64,000 nt of DNA from CAYRTD01 sp964528675 (GCA_964528675.1 CAZGTU010000002.1:70580-134579), one strand, 5' to 3'. Positions 9,259-18,725 are shown, counted from the first letter of the stretch. Translations and numbers: made by a program. Notes: generated by a model from the sequence alone, not told the origin.

Positions 9259-10547
9259 AACTATTATTAGCGACAATTACGGCAGGAATTATCTTAGGTT
9301 TTGGTTCGGGAAATCTACCTGACAGGACGGTGCCTAATACATTAGGCATGCAAACTAAAGATCATAGTTGTTCTACCCAGGATATTAAAGCGATCAGTGA
9401 ATTGGGTGCAAAATATATCAGGAAAGGTATCTATTGGGAAAGTGTTGAAAAAGAAAAAGGGATTTATGATTTCAGTGATTATGATCCTATTATTCAGGAT
9501 GCTGAAGATAACGGGTTATCTGTCCTGGGGGATTTATTCGGAGGAAATAAGCTTTATGAAGATGACGGCCTGGGAGGTATTCAAACAGAAGAAGGACGTC
9601 AGGGCTTTGCAAATTTTGCTGCAGCATTGGTCGAACATTTCAAAGGACGTGATATCATCTGGGAAATCTGGAATGAACCCAATGTTCGCACCTTCTGGAA
9701 TAAGGAAGGCATGCATAATACCGATGAGTTTGCTGAGGAATACACTGCTCTGGTAAAGGTAACCACAGCCGCCATGCTTGAGAAAGATCCGGATTGTTTT
9801 GTAATGGCGGGTTCTGTTTCCAATTTTTGGGAACCTTCCTACTACTGGACCAATGCCTGTTTTGAATTAGGTATCGGTGAATCTGGGATAAGGGGTTGGT
9901 CGGTCCATCCATATGGTGTGAAAACTCCTGAAGAATATTCGATCGGATATAAGCGTACCAGGGAAATATTTGTCAAACATAATATTCCCGAAGATTTCCC
10001 AATGCTGAATTCAGAGAGAGGATTTTCTCTTGAGCATGGTATAGTCCATGAATTCCATGAACAGGACGAGGGATGGTCTGGCGGGGATGTAGCCCAGGCA
10101 GAGGAATACCAGGCATGGCATTTTGTAAGACAGTATATGGTAGATCTTATGCATGATATTCGTCTGAGCATCTGGTATGAATGGGATGCCGAAAAATTCG
10201 GTGTCATTAACGGGGATGAAAAGAGACCTTCTTATTATGCAGGCAAGAATATGGTCGATGAGTTAAGAGGATATAGCTTTAAAGAACGTCTTAATATCAG
10301 TTCTTCCAATGATTACCTTCTTCTCTTTGAAAATGCCTCGGGTAAACAAAAGCTTGTAGCCTGGACAGCACCTCCTGCTGGAGAAACACCCGATAAATTT
10401 GAAAAACATACGGTGGAAATCCCTTTGGAAATAAAGAAAAGAGTGAAAGCCCGTGATATTTACGGTGAAAAAATATCTCTAAAAAAACTAAATAACAGGG
10501 TCCAGATAGAATTAACAGGTTCACCGGTATATATTGCATTAGGTTGA
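9255..10547 (+). CDS. Clan GH-A glycosidase, catalytic core only, paralogue 3
   Basis: A 430-residue version of the same enzyme: signal peptide (about 1-20) and barrel with Glu141 (WNEPN) and Glu254 (NSERGF). It stops at LTGSPVYIAL, exactly where paralogues 1 and 2 run into their cadherin-like arm. It has no T9SS tail, so it is predicted to be periplasmic. An insertion of about 8 residues (around HGIVHEFHEQ, just after the nucleophile loop) is absent from the other three copies and could alter the substrate cleft. It overlaps the stop of paralogue 2 by ATGA and is the last gene of the tightly packed left-hand block. Confidence 0.92.
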   Translation: MKLLLATITAGIILGFGSGNLPDRTVPNTLGMQTKDHSCSTQDIKAISELGAKYIRKGIYWESVEKEKGIYDFSDYDPIIQDAEDNGLSVLGDLFGGNKLYEDDGLGGIQTEEGRQGFANFAAALVEHFKGRDIIWEIWNEPNVRTFWNKEGMHNTDEFAEEYTALVKVTTAAMLEKDPDCFVMAGSVSNFWEPSYYWTNACFELGIGESGIRGWSVHPYGVKTPEEYSIGYKRTREIFVKHNIPEDFPMLNSERGFSLEHGIVHEFHEQDEGWSGGDVAQAEEYQAWHFVRQYMVDLMHDIRLSIWYEWDAEKFGVINGDEKRPSYYAGKNMVDELRGYSFKERLNISSSNDYLLLFENASGKQKLVAWTAPPAGETPDKFEKHTVEIPLEIKKRVKARDIYGEKISLKKLNNRVQIELTGSPVYIALG

Positions 10548-10691
10548 AATAATTAATATTGAAAAATTACTAAAATGATAATTGAGTAAATAGAATATGA
10601 TTTTTAAATATCTGAAAAATAAGGCAACTGTATACTTCTTTTATAAATATTAAATTAACACCAATGGGTTTTCAAATTAAAAACTATCCAT

Positions 10692-12149
10692 ATGAAACGT
10701 AGAAATTTTATTAAAAATGTTACAGCCACAGGTCTTGCTGCCACCGTTGTTCCAAGTCATGTAGTTTCAGGACTGGGACATACTGCTCCAAGCGATAAGC
10801 TAAATATTGCAGCAATAGGTATAGGTGGCAAAGGAAAAACAAATCTTAGAAATATGGTGGGGCAGAATATAGTCGCTTTGAGTGATTGTGACTTCGATTA
10901 TGCTGCACCGGTTTTTAAAACTTATCCCGGAGCAAAGAAATACAAAGATTATCGCAGGATGCTCGAGAAGCAAAAGGATATTGATGCTGTGCTTATTGCA
11001 ACGCCGGATCATACACACGCCCTACAAGCAGCTGCCGCAATGGAGTTAGGAAAGCATGTCTATGTACAGAAACCCTTAACTCATTCCGTATGGGAATCCC
11101 GTTATCTGACAGAACTGGCCAGGAAGACAGGAGTAGTTACCCAGATGGGTAATGAGGGCCATTCCAGAGATACTGTATATGAGGTTGCTGAAGTAGTACA
11201 AAGTGGATGCCTCGGAACCATCAGAGAAGCTCATGTGTGGACCAACAGGCCTATCTGGAGGCAGGGAATGCCTAAGCCTCTTAAAGTTCTTGATGTACCG
11301 AAAACATTGGATTGGGACTTATTTATCGGCCCTGCAAAGATGCGTGGTTATAATCCGGAATATCATCCATGGATCTGGAGGGGCTGGTGGGATTTTGGTA
11401 CAGGAGCTCTGGGTGATATGGGATGCCATTTACTCGATGTTCCCAATTATGCACTTAAATTAGGACAACCGGTTGCTTTTCAGGCAAGTTCTTCATTGGT
11501 TAACACGGAAAGTGCCCCTGTTTCTTCAAAAGTAAGTTTTAAATTCCCTGCAAGGAAAAATTTGGACCATCTGGCTCTTCCTGAACTTGAACTTACCTGG
11601 TATGATGGAGGTCTGATACCAGCCCGTCCATATGACCTGCCCAATGATGCACCCATGGATCCCGGAGGGGGCTTCATGTTTATTGGATCGGAAGGCACTC
11701 TTATTGCCGAAAGTTATGGAATTAATTGGAAAACCTATAAAAATGGTAACGAATTTAAACCTGAAACAAAAGTGAGTCTTGAACGCATACCTGATAATTC
11801 CCTTGGTGGCGGAAGACACGAGATGCACTTCGTAGAATGTTGTAAAAACGGAGGTCAACCCGCATCCAATTTTGAATATGCAGGTCCCTTCAATGAGCTT
11901 GTGGTAATGGGGAACCTGGCAGTTCGCCTGCAATCGTTGAAGAAAACCTTATTATGGGACAGTGAGAATATGAGAGTGACCAATATCGGAGCTGAAGAAA
12001 AAATTAGAACAGCCAGATTGTTACCATATTCAAGTGATATCGTAACCCTAAATGTTGATCGTGATTCAAAAGAATGGGTTGAACAGAATGCACTGGAAAT
12101 GTGTAATGAATGGATTAAACATGAGTACCATAATGGCTGGACACTTTAG
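10692..12149 (+). CDS. Tat-exported Gfo/Idh/MocA family oxidoreductase
   Basis: The twin-arginine signal RRNFIK at residues 3-8 followed by a hydrophobic stretch predicts export of a folded, cofactor-loaded enzyme. The Rossmann motif is GIGGKG (G43, G45, G48), and the family marker VQKPLTH carries Lys127, the usual catalytic-site lysine. The length of 485 fits the exported Gfo/Idh/MocA group of Bacteroidota, which act on sugars or glycosides with tightly bound NAD(H). The next gene encodes a DUF1080 protein, a pairing seen in 3-keto-glycoside pathways in which the oxidoreductase oxidises the C3 hydroxyl of a glycoside. The role in this organism is inferred. A 144-base gap precedes it, so it may have its own promoter. 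Confidence 0.92.
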   Translation: MKRRNFIKNVTATGLAATVVPSHVVSGLGHTAPSDKLNIAAIGIGGKGKTNLRNMVGQNIVALSDCDFDYAAPVFKTYPGAKKYKDYRRMLEKQKDIDAVLIATPDHTHALQAAAAMELGKHVYVQKPLTHSVWESRYLTELARKTGVVTQMGNEGHSRDTVYEVAEVVQSGCLGTIREAHVWTNRPIWRQGMPKPLKVLDVPKTLDWDLFIGPAKMRGYNPEYHPWIWRGWWDFGTGALGDMGCHLLDVPNYALKLGQPVAFQASSSLVNTESAPVSSKVSFKFPARKNLDHLALPELELTWYDGGLIPARPYDLPNDAPMDPGGGFMFIGSEGTLIAESYGINWKTYKNGNEFKPETKVSLERIPDNSLGGGRHEMHFVECCKNGGQPASNFEYAGPFNELVVMGNLAVRLQSLKKTLLWDSENMRVTNIGAEEKIRTARLLPYSSDIVTLNVDRDSKEWVEQNALEMCNEWIKHEYHNGWTL

Positions 12150-12210
12150 ATGATTTGTGTCTTTGAATTAAAAATATTACTAATTATAAAAAACATAAAA
12201 ACCAGAAAAA

Positions 12211-12903
12211 ATGAAATACACATTATTATTTGTTTCGTTCCTGTTGATTTCTTATTCAGTTCAATCTCAGCAGGAAGATAACACTCTGACTCCCGAAGAA
12301 TTCGCCGCAGGCTGGGAATTATTGTTTGACGGCGAAACGCTTAAAGGCTGGAAAGCATATAATGGTGAAGAACCACAAACCTGGAGTGTTAAGGAGAATT
12401 CAATTTATTGTGATGGGACCAAAGGCGGTGATGATATTATGACCGTAGAACAATTCGAGGATTTTGATCTGAAATTCCACTGGAAAATAGTCGAAAATGG
12501 TAATAGTGGTGTGATTTACAGGGTGAGAGAAGGAAAACAATGGAGTCAACCCTACCTCACAGGCCCTGAATACCAGGTTCATGATGAGGATCCGGGAAAT
12601 TTCAGTAAAACATCCACCGGATCTTACTACGATGTATACCCCCCCTCGAGAAATAAAAAAGTGAAACCCGCAATGGAATGGAATAGCGGAAGAATAAGAT
12701 TGTCAAATGGACTGGTAACTCACTGGGTTAATGGTGAAATTGTAATGCAGTGTCAAATGTATTCAGAGGATTGGAATCAGAAAGTTGCAGAATCCAAATG
12801 GAAGAATAAACCCTATTTCGGGAAATCTCCTTTCGGGCACATTGACTTCCAGAATCATGGACATGAGGTGTGGTATAAGAATGTTAAAATTAAACATTTG
12901 TAA
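12211..12903 (+). CDS. DUF1080 / 3-keto-disaccharide hydrolase family protein
   Basis: 230 residues with a cleavable signal (ending SVQSQ). The family hallmarks are present: LFDGETLKGW near residues 45-54, an internal NSGVIYR with GPEYQVHD, and the C-terminal GHIDFQNHGHEVWYKNVKIK that closes the concanavalin-like beta-sandwich. Some DUF1080 members cleave 3-keto-glycosides made by a partner Gfo/Idh/MocA dehydrogenase, and the gene directly upstream is such a dehydrogenase (61-base gap). The partnership is inferred from adjacency; substrate and linkage are unknown. The following GH-A gene starts 15 bases after the stop, so the pair is embedded in the hydrolase operon. Confidence 0.92.
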   Translation: MKYTLLFVSFLLISYSVQSQQEDNTLTPEEFAAGWELLFDGETLKGWKAYNGEEPQTWSVKENSIYCDGTKGGDDIMTVEQFEDFDLKFHWKIVENGNSGVIYRVREGKQWSQPYLTGPEYQVHDEDPGNFSKTSTGSYYDVYPPSRNKKVKPAMEWNSGRIRLSNGLVTHWVNGEIVMQCQMYSEDWNQKVAESKWKNKPYFGKSPFGHIDFQNHGHEVWYKNVKIKHL

Positions 12904-12918
12904 ATATATCATTGGTAA

Positions 12919-14187
12919 ATGAGATTTTTATTTGCAATAATCGCCGCAACACTGTTACTGAGCCCTGGTTCGGGTAGATTGCCGCAGAAGGTAGTGCCTC
13001 ATAGTTTTGGCATAAACGTTAAGGATGAAAGCTCCACAACTGAAGATATTGAAAACATAAATGAATTAGGTGCAAAGTTTATTCGTAAAGGAGTCTATTG
13101 GGACAGGGTTGAGCAGGAAAAGGGAGTTTATGATTTTAGCTGGTATGACCGTTTAATAAGGGATGCCGAAAAAAATGGATTGCAAGTACTGGCAATACTA
13201 TTCGGGGGTAACGAGATTTATGAAGATGATACTCTGGGCGGTATTCAGACTGAGGAAGGCAGGAAGGGATTCGCAGCATTTGGAGCCGCTCTTGCCGAAC
13301 ATTATAAAGGCCATAATATTATATGGGAAATCTGGAATGAGCCCAATACACGAACATTCTGGAACTGGAGCGGAGAAGGAAATTCAGATAATTTCACAGA
13401 AGAATACACTGCGCTGGTAGAAATCACCACAGCAGCAATGCTGGAGAAGGATCCGGAATGTTTTGTTGTAGCAGGATCCGTTTCGAACTTCTGGGAGCCA
13501 TCCTATTACTGGACAAATGCGTGTTTTGAACAGGGTATAGGGGAAACCGGAATAAAGGGCTGGTCTGTACACCCCTATGGTGTGAAAACCCCTGAAGAAT
13601 ATTCTGAAGGATACAATCGCACAAGGGAAATCTTTGATGATAATAACATTCCTGAAGATTTCCCGATTCTAAATACGGAAAGAGGATTTTCTTTGAAAAA
13701 ACAGGATGAAGGATGGTCTGGTGGAGATGAAAGCAGGGCAAAGGAGTATCAGGCATGGCATCTTGTCAGACAGTACATGGTGGACATTATGTACGATATA
13801 CGAATGAGTGTATGGTATGAATGGGATGCCGAAAAATTCGGAGTTATTAACGGAAGTGAAAAAAGACCCTCATACTATGCCTGCAAAAACATGATCAATG
13901 AGTTGACAGGATATTCATTTAAGGAACGTCTGAAAACAAACTTATCCACTGATTATCTTCTTCTTTTTGAAGATTCATCGGGAAAACAAAAATTAGTCCT
14001 CTGGACGGCTCCTCCTGCAGGACAAACTCCCGATAAATTTGAACCTCATACGATGGATATTCCTTTGGAAATCAGGAAAAGTGTTACTGCCCGGGATATA
14101 TACGGAGACATAATATCAATTCAAAAACGAAATAACAGGATTCAGGTGAAGTTGACGGGCTCACCGGTATATATTTCTTTACCTTAA
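12919..14187 (+). CDS. Clan GH-A glycosidase, catalytic core only, paralogue 4
   Basis: 422 residues: a signal peptide and one TIM barrel with Glu141 in WEIWNEPN and Glu254 in NTERGF (Thr replacing the Ser seen in the other copies). Like paralogue 3 it ends at LTGSPVYIS with no arm or T9SS tail, so it should be periplasmic. It is separated from the other three copies by the oxidoreductase/DUF1080 pair, which suggests that pair was inserted into an older array or that this copy was transposed. The GH2 gene begins 5 bases after its stop. Confidence 0.92.
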   Translation: MRFLFAIIAATLLLSPGSGRLPQKVVPHSFGINVKDESSTTEDIENINELGAKFIRKGVYWDRVEQEKGVYDFSWYDRLIRDAEKNGLQVLAILFGGNEIYEDDTLGGIQTEEGRKGFAAFGAALAEHYKGHNIIWEIWNEPNTRTFWNWSGEGNSDNFTEEYTALVEITTAAMLEKDPECFVVAGSVSNFWEPSYYWTNACFEQGIGETGIKGWSVHPYGVKTPEEYSEGYNRTREIFDDNNIPEDFPILNTERGFSLKKQDEGWSGGDESRAKEYQAWHLVRQYMVDIMYDIRMSVWYEWDAEKFGVINGSEKRPSYYACKNMINELTGYSFKERLKTNLSTDYLLLFEDSSGKQKLVLWTAPPAGQTPDKFEPHTMDIPLEIRKSVTARDIYGDIISIQKRNNRIQVKLTGSPVYISLP

Positions 14188-14192
14188 ACATT

Positions 14193-16625
14193 ATGATCAG
14201 AAAGTTAGCAACATTTATACTGTTCCTGATTCTCTGCTTTGATTCTGATGCCCAGATTCGGCATATTCAGCTTTTACAGGAAGGATGGAAGTTTCAGAGA
14301 GGTTCTGGAGGAAACGAATACAAAGTTGATTTTGACGATTCTTCATGGGAGGATGTCATGATACCTCATGACTGGGCTATTGATCAGCCGTTTCAGCCGG
14401 AAGGAGAATCCAATACCGGTAAACTCCCCTGGAAAGGTCAGGGTTGGTACCGGTGTAACCTGGACATTGGGAATGATTATAAGGATAAACGCCTTTACCT
14501 TTTGTTTGACGGGATCATGGCTTTACCAGGTGTATATATAAATGGCGAACTTGCCGGCAAGTGGGATTATGGTTATAATTCGTTTTACCTGGATATTACC
14601 GACCTGGTTGAACTTAATAAGGAAAATATTCTGGCAGTACATGTTGATACCAGAAACCATGATAGCAGGTGGTATCCCGGAGCAGGTATTTACCGTAAGG
14701 TCCGGCTAATTGCTGTTAATCCCGTACATGTGGATATCTGGGGAACATATATAACCACACCCGTGATTCACTCAGAATATGCTAAAATACGGATTGCTGT
14801 GAATGTGAATAATCATTCAAATACCGATGAAGAAATAAACCTGGTAAATATCATCAAGGATCAGGATGGCCGTGAAATTTACAGAAAAGAATCACAAAGT
14901 CCGGTCCGGGCATTTAACAGCAGCCGACTGGAGACTGATATTATCATGGCTGATCCTGAGCTGTGGGAATTATCCGATCCATACATTTATTCTCTTGTCA
15001 CAGAAGTATACAGGAATGATGAATTACTTGATTCTTATCTTTCTTCATTCGGAGTTCGTACAATGCGCTTCAATCCCGATCATGGTTTTTTCCTGAACGG
15101 GAAAAAGATACGATTAAAGGGAGTTAATCTTCACCACGATCATGGACCTTTAGGAGCGGCTTTTCATCGAAGGGCAATGGAAAGGCAACTTGAGATCCTG
15201 CAAACAATGGGTTGCAATGCCATACGAACAAGCCATAATACTCCGGCACCTGAAGTGCTTGATCTGTGTGATAAAATGGGGATCCTGGTTTTTAACGAGG
15301 TTTTTGATAAATACGATGAGAAAGCGGATATTACAGATACAACAAATTTCGATGAATTCACTCACAGGAATATCATGAATTTTATTTTACGTGACAGAAA
15401 TCATCCTTCTATATTTTTATGGAGTGTGGGGAATGAGATCCGGGATGTGCAATACAATCAGGACAATGGTTTTCACAGGCTCCATACCATGGTAAATTAT
15501 GCAAAGAAATATGATCCAACCAGACCTGTTACACTCGTTGTTGATAATACAAAAAGTTCGCAATTAGGTATACATGAGTATTTTGACGTACATGCATGGA
15601 ACTATGGCAGAAGGTATGAATTAGCCAGAAAGCTGGAACCCGATATGCCGGTTATTATCAGTGAATCTTCATCTACAGTTAGTTCAAGAGGATATTATGA
15701 GTTACCTCTTCCGGATGAACAGACGGATTTTCCAGAGACGCCTCAGGCAAGCTCCTATGATTTAAATGGCCCATGGTGGTCAGATCTGCCGGATGAGACT
15801 TTTATGTGGCAACAACGGGATCCTTATGTTGCAGGTGAGTTCGTATGGGCAGGCTTTGATTACCTGGGTGAACCATATCCTTACTCTGACAGAAATATGA
15901 AAGAAATGGGATTGGAAGGTAATTCATCACGGAGTTCTTATTATGGAATTATCGATCTTTGCGGAATTCCAAAAGACCGTTATTATTTGTTCAGAAGTCA
16001 ATGGAATGTGGAGGAAAATACTGTTCATATCCTTCCTCACTGGAACTGGCAGGATAAAGCTGAGAGTGAGATCCCTGTATTTGTGTATACCAGCGGTGAC
16101 TGCGCTGAATTATTTTTAAACGGCAAATCACTTGGCAAGAAATGCAAACAACATGAATCCGAGGATCCCACAGAACGTTTCCGTTTAATATGGAAAGATG
16201 TTAATTATGAACCTGGCACTCTCAGGGCAATTGCCTATTCCAAAGGAATGGAAATAGGTGAAGCGGTTGTGAAAACTACAGGCGAACCCGACAGATTAAA
16301 GCTTACACCCGACAGACAAACCATCCAGGCCGATGGGATAGATCTCTCTTATATATTGATAGAAGCACTTGACGAAGATGGGAATGTATGTCCTTTGGCC
16401 GATAATACCCTTCACATAAAAGTTTCCGGCCCGGCCAGATTCACCAGGGTTGGAAACGGGAATCCTCAGTCAATGAATTCTTTCGCTTCAGAATCCATAC
16501 CCCTTTTCTCCGGAAAAGCGATGCTGATCGTGGGATCAGGTTTTGAGGAGGGAGATGTTAAGGTTGAAGTGAGCAGTAAAGGATTGAAGAAAGGAGTTAC
16601 GGAAGTGGTAATTGAGGGAAGGTAG
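14193..16625 (+). CDS. GH2 family glycosidase (beta-galactosidase/beta-glucuronidase type)
   Basis: Signal peptide (1-20), an N-terminal sugar-binding domain (about 25-190), an Ig-like domain (about 190-290), and a TIM barrel (about 290-590). SVGNEI contains the acid/base Glu415 and IISESSS the likely nucleophile Glu491; GEFVWAGFDYLGEP closes the barrel. The C-terminal 200 residues form DUF4982-like and Ig-like beta domains. GH2 members are retaining exo-enzymes releasing beta-Gal, beta-GlcA, beta-Man or alpha-L-Ara from chain ends; the aglycone is unknown. Lacking a T9SS tail it is probably periplasmic, finishing oligosaccharides made by the endo-acting genes upstream. It is the last gene before a repeat-bearing intergenic segment. 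Confidence 0.93.
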   Translation: MIRKLATFILFLILCFDSDAQIRHIQLLQEGWKFQRGSGGNEYKVDFDDSSWEDVMIPHDWAIDQPFQPEGESNTGKLPWKGQGWYRCNLDIGNDYKDKRLYLLFDGIMALPGVYINGELAGKWDYGYNSFYLDITDLVELNKENILAVHVDTRNHDSRWYPGAGIYRKVRLIAVNPVHVDIWGTYITTPVIHSEYAKIRIAVNVNNHSNTDEEINLVNIIKDQDGREIYRKESQSPVRAFNSSRLETDIIMADPELWELSDPYIYSLVTEVYRNDELLDSYLSSFGVRTMRFNPDHGFFLNGKKIRLKGVNLHHDHGPLGAAFHRRAMERQLEILQTMGCNAIRTSHNTPAPEVLDLCDKMGILVFNEVFDKYDEKADITDTTNFDEFTHRNIMNFILRDRNHPSIFLWSVGNEIRDVQYNQDNGFHRLHTMVNYAKKYDPTRPVTLVVDNTKSSQLGIHEYFDVHAWNYGRRYELARKLEPDMPVIISESSSTVSSRGYYELPLPDEQTDFPETPQASSYDLNGPWWSDLPDETFMWQQRDPYVAGEFVWAGFDYLGEPYPYSDRNMKEMGLEGNSSRSSYYGIIDLCGIPKDRYYLFRSQWNVEENTVHILPHWNWQDKAESEIPVFVYTSGDCAELFLNGKSLGKKCKQHESEDPTERFRLIWKDVNYEPGTLRAIAYSKGMEIGEAVVKTTGEPDRLKLTPDRQTIQADGIDLSYILIEALDEDGNVCPLADNTLHIKVSGPARFTRVGNGNPQSMNSFASESIPLFSGKAMLIVGSGFEEGDVKVEVSSKGLKKGVTEVVIEGR

Positions 16626-16627
16626 GA

Positions 16628-16720
16628 ATCTTTGAATCTTTGAATCGTTTAATCGTTCCCGCCTGCCATTGCACTGGCTTTCGCGTCGGCGGCCAGGTAA
16701 TTGTTGAATCTTTGAATCGT
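16628..16720. repeat. GC-rich hairpin segment flanked by TTTGAATC-type octamers
   Basis: Octamers TTTGAATC (16631-16638, 16639-16646), GTTTAATC (16647-16654), GTTGAATC (16703-16710) and TTTGAATC (16711-16718) flank a GC-rich insert in an otherwise AT-rich spacer. The insert can fold with CTGGC (16674-16678) against GCCAG (16692-16696). It resembles the REP/MITE-like intergenic palindromes scattered in Bacteroidota genomes, and it could also act as a transcription terminator or mRNA-stabilising hairpin after the GH2 gene. I cannot tell which. Confidence 0.55.
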
Positions 16721-16750
16721 TTGGGGGTGTTTTAATAAACTATGGGACTC

Positions 16751-16769
16751 ATGATTAGATTTTAATCAT
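16751..16769. promoter_or_regulatory. Inverted repeat, possible operator
   Basis: ATGATTA (16751-16757) and TAATCAT (16763-16769) form a perfect 7-base inverted repeat with a 5-base spacer, about 40 bases before the ATG at 16809. The position suits a regulator site for the beta-helix block that begins here. AT-rich dyads arise easily by chance, so this is only a candidate. Confidence 0.25.
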
Positions 16770-16808
16770 TGTAAGCTCATATGGCTGTTTTTGTGTAAAT
16801 TATGAAAT

Positions 16809-18698
16809 ATGTTACATGATGTCAGATTGCGAAATAAGTTAACTACTGTGACCATGAATATTCTCCTTTTATTATGTATCTGTTTTATTGCATTTGGTTG
16901 CGACCCAAAAAACAACCGCTCTGACCTTATCCGGGTGGAAGAAGGGCAGTCAATTCAGGATGCCATTGACGGGGCTGATCCCGGGGATACAATAGTTATA
17001 GCTGATGGGATCTACCATGAAAGGATAAATGTTACAAAGGCACTATACATTAAAGCCGAACATCCCGGGGAAGTATGTATTACCAATAAATATCCGGGCA
17101 GGCAGTTCTGGGAACCGTCAGAAAAGAACGACAGCACCTGGTTCATGGAAGGGATCGATTGGCCTGTTCTCTGGTTACTGGTGGATGGCCTTCATGCATT
17201 TGACTTCAGGACAAAAGAAAATTTTGACAAACAGGTTTGCGGTCCTTACTGGAGTAAAGGCTGGCAGGAAGGAAAACAATATTATCCCAATCCGCCAATT
17301 TATTTTGCGAAAGACAGTCTTTCCGGAAAGTTGTGGCTGAAACTTGACGATGAAAGAGATCCCAATACATTGCAGGTGGATTTTAACAGCCGATACCTTG
17401 ATGATACTACCTATATTCAAAAAGATCTCGGAGCATACTGGAACCAGCAACAGATCGTCAGAGTAAGCAAAGATCCTTCTGAATACCCGGTAACCATGTG
17501 GTACGGAGGGACACCCGATAATCCTTCCCAACCCAGGTACATGTATATTCCAAAGATCTGTGGGATAGTTATCGATATCGAATCAGATAATGTTACCCTG
17601 GAAGGACTGAGAATACATCTGGCACCTACAGTAGGGGTGGAGGTGAATAACTCCCGTCATGTAAACATTTTAGATTGTTATTTTAGCGGCTATCAATATG
17701 GTATAAATACAGGATATGAATGCACGAATTTACGTGTGGAAAACTGTGAGTTTGACGGTGGAAAACTGGTCAGCTTCGGAAATCACAGCAATGTGAATCT
17801 GATCATGTGGCATCACAGTACATATATGGTACCTGTACGATTTAACGGTACAGGTCTTAGCTTTAAACATAATTATGTTTATGAGGGGTATGACCTTTTC
17901 CAGCCCCGGGGGAGGCATAAATATTTTTCCCATATTCCGGACCTGATGTCGGAGGTTGCATTTAATGTCTGGCAACAGGCCATTGACAATAATCTGGAAT
18001 TCGATGGAGTGGAAGCTTTGATCAGCATGAGATTTCATCATAACCTGGTTCTGGGCCGCGGAAGTAATGATATGCTGGCCATAACCACTACAGAAAATGG
18101 CGATCCCCTGCTGATCGACCACAACCTTTTCTGGAACGGAGGGGACAAGGGAAAAATAATGAAATTAATAGGGACACGCAGGATAAATGATGGTATTAAG
18201 TTCATTCACAATACTTATTACACAGGTGGGGGTTGCCCCGGATCTGTTGCATTGTTCGGAAAGAATAGCATATTTGAAAATAATATTATCATTTCCTCCT
18301 GTAATAAGGAAGGATGCTGGACCGAAGAGGCATTGGGGGGATTTTTTCCTACAAAATATAACATATGTCCTGATGCAGATGATTTCATTATCGGATTCAA
18401 TGGAATAAATGCAGATCCTAAATTAGGGAATAATCCTCATAACAAGTTTTGCCTTCAGCCCGGATCTCCTGCCATTGATGCTGCTATAGTTAAAGAAGGC
18501 TATCATAATGAGAAATATACCGGCACAGCTCCCGATTTAGGAGCACTGGAAGCAACGGAGGATATAAATAGCTGGCGAAAAGAATTTGGCCATTGCGGAC
18601 CCTCGTGGATCAACTCAGAGAATGCATCCGTTAAAGCTCCCAATCGTCCGGACTGGCCGAAAGAATTGGACAAAAGGTGGGGAGGATTGACGGAATAG
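16809..18698 (+). CDS. Right-handed beta-helix lipoprotein (polysaccharide lyase/epimerase-like fold)
   Basis: 629 residues. The signal has a lipobox IAFGC with Cys31; the ATG at 16809 supplies the basic n-region (R6, R8, K10) that the alternative Met16 (16854) would lack. The opening IRVEEGQSIQDAID...GDTIVIADGIYHERI is the classic first coil of DUF1565/pectate-lyase-like beta-helix proteins. It continues with repeated N/V-rich coils and ends with GSPAIDAA and APDLGALE, a common closing motif. Such folds occur in polysaccharide lyases, GH28, GH110, epimerases and pure binding proteins. I see no motif that assigns a lyase family, so enzymatic activity is open. It is the first of four beta-helix genes in the block. 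Confidence 0.85.
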   Translation: MLHDVRLRNKLTTVTMNILLLLCICFIAFGCDPKNNRSDLIRVEEGQSIQDAIDGADPGDTIVIADGIYHERINVTKALYIKAEHPGEVCITNKYPGRQFWEPSEKNDSTWFMEGIDWPVLWLLVDGLHAFDFRTKENFDKQVCGPYWSKGWQEGKQYYPNPPIYFAKDSLSGKLWLKLDDERDPNTLQVDFNSRYLDDTTYIQKDLGAYWNQQQIVRVSKDPSEYPVTMWYGGTPDNPSQPRYMYIPKICGIVIDIESDNVTLEGLRIHLAPTVGVEVNNSRHVNILDCYFSGYQYGINTGYECTNLRVENCEFDGGKLVSFGNHSNVNLIMWHHSTYMVPVRFNGTGLSFKHNYVYEGYDLFQPRGRHKYFSHIPDLMSEVAFNVWQQAIDNNLEFDGVEALISMRFHHNLVLGRGSNDMLAITTTENGDPLLIDHNLFWNGGDKGKIMKLIGTRRINDGIKFIHNTYYTGGGCPGSVALFGKNSIFENNIIISSCNKEGCWTEEALGGFFPTKYNICPDADDFIIGFNGINADPKLGNNPHNKFCLQPGSPAIDAAIVKEGYHNEKYTGTAPDLGALEATEDINSWRKEFGHCGPSWINSENASVKAPNRPDWPKELDKRWGGLTE

Positions 18699-18725
18699 CC
18701 TCCAATTCCTGAAGAGATTGTAATT

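Noticed and set aside
2525..10547. Firm assignment of the GH-A paralogues to GH39
   Set aside because: WNEPN and a later Glu are shared by several clan GH-A families; family placement needs a profile search.
16809..18698. Calling this a polysaccharide lyase (for example PL6 or PL1)
   Set aside because: Only the generic beta-helix opening and closing motifs are visible; no family-specific catalytic Lys/Arg or Ca-binding pattern was recognised.
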